NCBI RefSeq assembly: GCF_001458775.1
Contig: NZ_CZPZ01000017.1
Span: forward strand, 1 to 54,258
DNA: 54,258 bases
Direction: 5' to 3'
Origin: Candidatus Nitrospira nitrificans
GTDB taxonomy: Bacteria; Nitrospirota; Nitrospiria; Nitrospirales; Nitrospiraceae
Part shown: one piece after another, positions 52,646-54,258 of the stretch
Numbering within the stretch: position 1 is the first letter of the stretch
Layout of the letters: each line of letters starts with the position of its first letter
The notes under the pieces: generated by a model
Told to the model about the DNA's origin: nothing
The model's input: the letters and a program-made list of their open reading frames with translations, nothing else
Database searches by the model: none
Made by a program: the position numbers and the translations under genes

Positions 52646-52747
52646 GAATTCCTCCTTGGTTGAGAGGTCCTGGATTCGAAGCTTGCCATAGCGGTCGGCG
52701 TAACGCAAGCGAGGCGCTTGCCGTCGGCGACCTCGTTGGTTTCGGGT

Positions 52748-53806
52748 TCAACGCCGTTGGGCGTTAGAGAGAAGATCCAAACGCGGGTCTGGATGCCGCT
52801 GTTTGCTCAACTGTTCGTACAATACCCGTTCGTCTTCGGTCAGACCGGACGGCATGACAATTTGCAGGGTCAGGAACAGATCACCAGGTCCACCCGAAGC
52901 TGAGGGCAATCCCTTCCCCTTAAGCCGCAGTTTCCCGTCGGCCTTGCTGCCCGGTGGAACCTTGAGCTTCACCGGCTCCGTCAAAGTCGGCGCCGTCACC
53001 TCAGCCCCGAGCATGGCCTCCCAAGGATACACGGGCAGCGTGACATGCAAGTCTGAACCTTGCCGACGAAAGATGGGATCGGACGGAATGACCACATGAA
53101 GATACAGATCCCCACGCTTTCCACCATGTGTTCCCGGCTGGCCTTTTCCGGCAACCCGAACCCGTGTCCCGTCTTGCACTCCAGCCGGAATCCGCACTTC
53201 AATGGTTTTGGACTCGGTCGTCATCCCGGCTCCCTGGCAGGTTACGCAGGATCGGCCACGCACGGTGCCGCTTCCTTGACAAGTCGAGCAGGTCCGAGGC
53301 TCACGCAGATTCACGCGCCTCGTCACACCCGTGAGCACTTCGCGCAGCCCCAGCTGGACGTCGGTCTCGATGTCCTCTCCAGGCATTCCGGCTCCACTAC
53401 GTCCGGGTCCGCCACGGCTGCGACTTCCAAAGAGGTTTTCAAAAAAATCTGAGAAATGCTCGCTCCCGGCTTCGCCGCTTCCTGGACGGCTGTAATCTCC
53501 TTCGGAGCCCCAAGGCCCGCCAAACCCTTGTCTTCCAGCCTGCTGACGAGCTTTCTCGAAGGCTTGCGCTTGCTCCCAATCGGCCCCGTACTGATCATAC
53601 TTCTTCCGCTTCTCCTGATCGGTCAGGACTTCCTGCGCCTCATTCAGCTCTTTAAATTTCTTTTCCATCTCGGCCTTCTTCGCCCCGGTATGGAGATCGG
53701 GATGGTACTGGCGGGCGAGCCGGCGATAGGCTTTTTTAATGTCGTCCGGCGAAGCCGTTCGGGGGATACCGAGGATGTGATAGTAATCGCGTGGGGGCGG
53801 TGCCAT
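52748..53806 (-). CDS. DnaJ/CbpA-like co-chaperone with a reduced zinc finger
   Basis: A 352-residue Hsp40. The J domain (residues 7-72, HPD at 35-37) stimulates DnaK ATPase; a Gly/Phe-rich linker follows (about 90-140). The zinc region has only two of the usual four CxxCxGxG motifs, CSTCQGSG (173-180) and CVTCQGAG (187-194), enough for one zinc site. The two C-terminal substrate-binding beta domains follow ([65 protein letters not shown]). It is intermediate between DnaJ and CbpA. ATG start. No dnaK or grpE nearby. Confidence 0.88.
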   Translation of the reverse strand: MAPPPRDYYHILGIPRTASPDDIKKAYRRLARQYHPDLHTGAKKAEMEKKFKELNEAQEVLTDQEKRKKYDQYGADWEQAQAFEKARQQAGRQGFGGPWGSEGDYSRPGSGEAGSEHFSDFFENLFGSRSRGGPGRSGAGMPGEDIETDVQLGLREVLTGVTRRVNLREPRTCSTCQGSGTVRGRSCVTCQGAGMTTESKTIEVRIPAGVQDGTRVRVAGKGQPGTHGGKRGDLYLHVVIPSDPIFRRQGSDLHVTLPVYPWEAMLGAEVTAPTLTEPVKLKVPPGSKADGKLRLKGKGLPSASGGPGDLFLTLQIVMPSGLTEDERVLYEQLSKQRHPDPRLDLLSNAQRR

Positions 53807-54131
53807 ACGTGATTTAGGAGATGAGACACGGCATGGTTTGGATCAGCTTACGGAGTGTGGACCTGGTTTGCAAGGGCCGAACGGATCAGCAAGAAGTCGA
53901 CGTTTTATCATTATGAACCTAAGTTAGGCCAGGTTTCAGCTATGGTTAACCAGACACAGACGAATAGATACAGAAAACACTTTAGAAGATACTTTGAAAG
54001 TAATAGGCCGCGGCCAATAATTTAACTATTACTTTATCAGTGACAACTTTAAGCGGCTGATGAGTAGGGGCGTGATGAACCATGAGCGCTCATAAATAGT
54101 ATGAGAATAGTATGAGCGGACTGTATTGAAA
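53807..54131. other. AT-rich intergenic region, nothing recognised
   Basis: About 325 bp between the dnaJ-like gene and the right-hand insertion sequence. It is visibly more AT-rich than the rest of the window and has no convincing reading frame or hairpin; it would contain the dnaJ-like promoter. Confidence 0.5.
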
Positions 54132-54258
54132 TGTATAAGTCAAGACTTCATCGGACAGACAGCGAGTCCTCACCGGGTTTACGCCGCTAGGATTTTTTCC
54201 TTCGCCAAGGGCACACTGTCCAGGAACGTGTGCATCGGGGTCTTGCCATAACACCAAC
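54132..54258 (-). mobile_element. IS481-like insertion sequence, partial (inverted copy)
   Basis: Exact reverse complement of bases 1-127. The terminus TGTATAAGTC at 54132 is the outer end of the element; the transposase 3' end follows inward on the minus strand and the element continues beyond the window. The two copies face each other across 54 kb. Confidence 0.75.
54179..54256 (-). CDS. Transposase C-terminal fragment (IS481 family), partial
   Basis: Minus-strand frame entering from the window edge and stopping at 54179-54181, identical in sequence to the fragment at 3-80 (GKTPMHTFLD followed by SVPLAKEKILAA). Only the last 25 or so residues are in the window. Confidence 0.65.
   Translation of the reverse strand, partial: WCYGKTPMHTFLDSVPLAKEKILAA

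Noticed and set aside
52705-52721. Hairpin GCAAGCG/CGCTTGC between the dnaJ-like and Spy-like genes
   Set aside because: Seven-bp stem without a T-tract on either strand; not enough to call a terminator.
1-54258. Composite transposon spanning the whole window
   Set aside because: The IS copies are inverted and flank essential housekeeping genes; a repeat-broken contig or invertible chromosomal segment explains it better.

Overview
The window reads as a chromosomal segment of a Gram-negative bacterium. It has outer-membrane lipoproteins, a type IV pilus, a beta-barrel protein, periplasmic Spy-like and rhodanese proteins, and GC-rich genes. The gene content (serA next to a class V aminotransferase, hisZ overlapping dnaB, two PilT-type ATPases, many exported beta-propeller, DUF1566 and DUF4412 proteins) is what I would expect of the Nitrospira lineage (Nitrospirota). 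That assignment is an inference from content; no rRNA or other marker is present to prove it.

Both ends carry the same 127 bp in opposite orientation. Each is the 3' end of an IS481-like transposase gene plus the element's terminus (1-127 and 54132-54258). The two transposase fragments point inward, so the sequence breaks off inside two inverted copies of one insertion sequence and the segment between could in principle invert.

Layout. 0.4-12.5 kb is an accessory-like zone: a HEAT lipoprotein, two DUF1566 paralogues, two solitary HicB-like antitoxins, an operon of class V aminotransferase, amidohydrolase and small protein, a CPBP protease, an atypical SDR, two beta-propeller lipoproteins (one with a 141-bp internal tandem repeat), a decayed EAL domain and an epoxide-hydrolase-like enzyme. 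12.7-18.1 kb holds an exported protein of unknown function, GalM- and ABM-family enzymes, a rhodanese, a pyrophosphatase and a PilZ protein. 18.2-20.6 kb is a disturbed patch: a broken REP-associated transposase, a REP-like palindrome and a striking protein made of fifteen exact 13-residue repeats. 20.8-23.9 kb has pyruvate kinase, a MinD/ParA ATPase and a decayed PemK/MazF-type module. 24.0-30.4 kb is a run of minus-strand exported or envelope proteins, including a Tat-lipoprotein intradiol dioxygenase, an Slp lipoprotein and a beta-barrel.

30.6-43.4 kb carries more conserved functions: YidB-like protein, cytochrome c, PilU/PilT, BioF, a membrane TPR protein, a lytic transglycosylase with LysM, an aminotransferase plus SerA (serine synthesis), HisZ (histidine synthesis) and DnaB. 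43.8-50.2 kb holds a TPR lipoprotein, a nucleotidyltransferase relic with its small partner, the major pilin PilA behind a sigma-54-like promoter, and an ABC-2 exporter. 50.3-53.8 kb has IlvD coupled to a His-rich Spy-like protein, and a DnaJ-like chaperone with half a zinc finger.

Three MITE-like elements with terminal inverted repeats (5777-5985, 32793-33021, 43517-43687) sit between genes. I found no tRNA, rRNA or CRISPR array.
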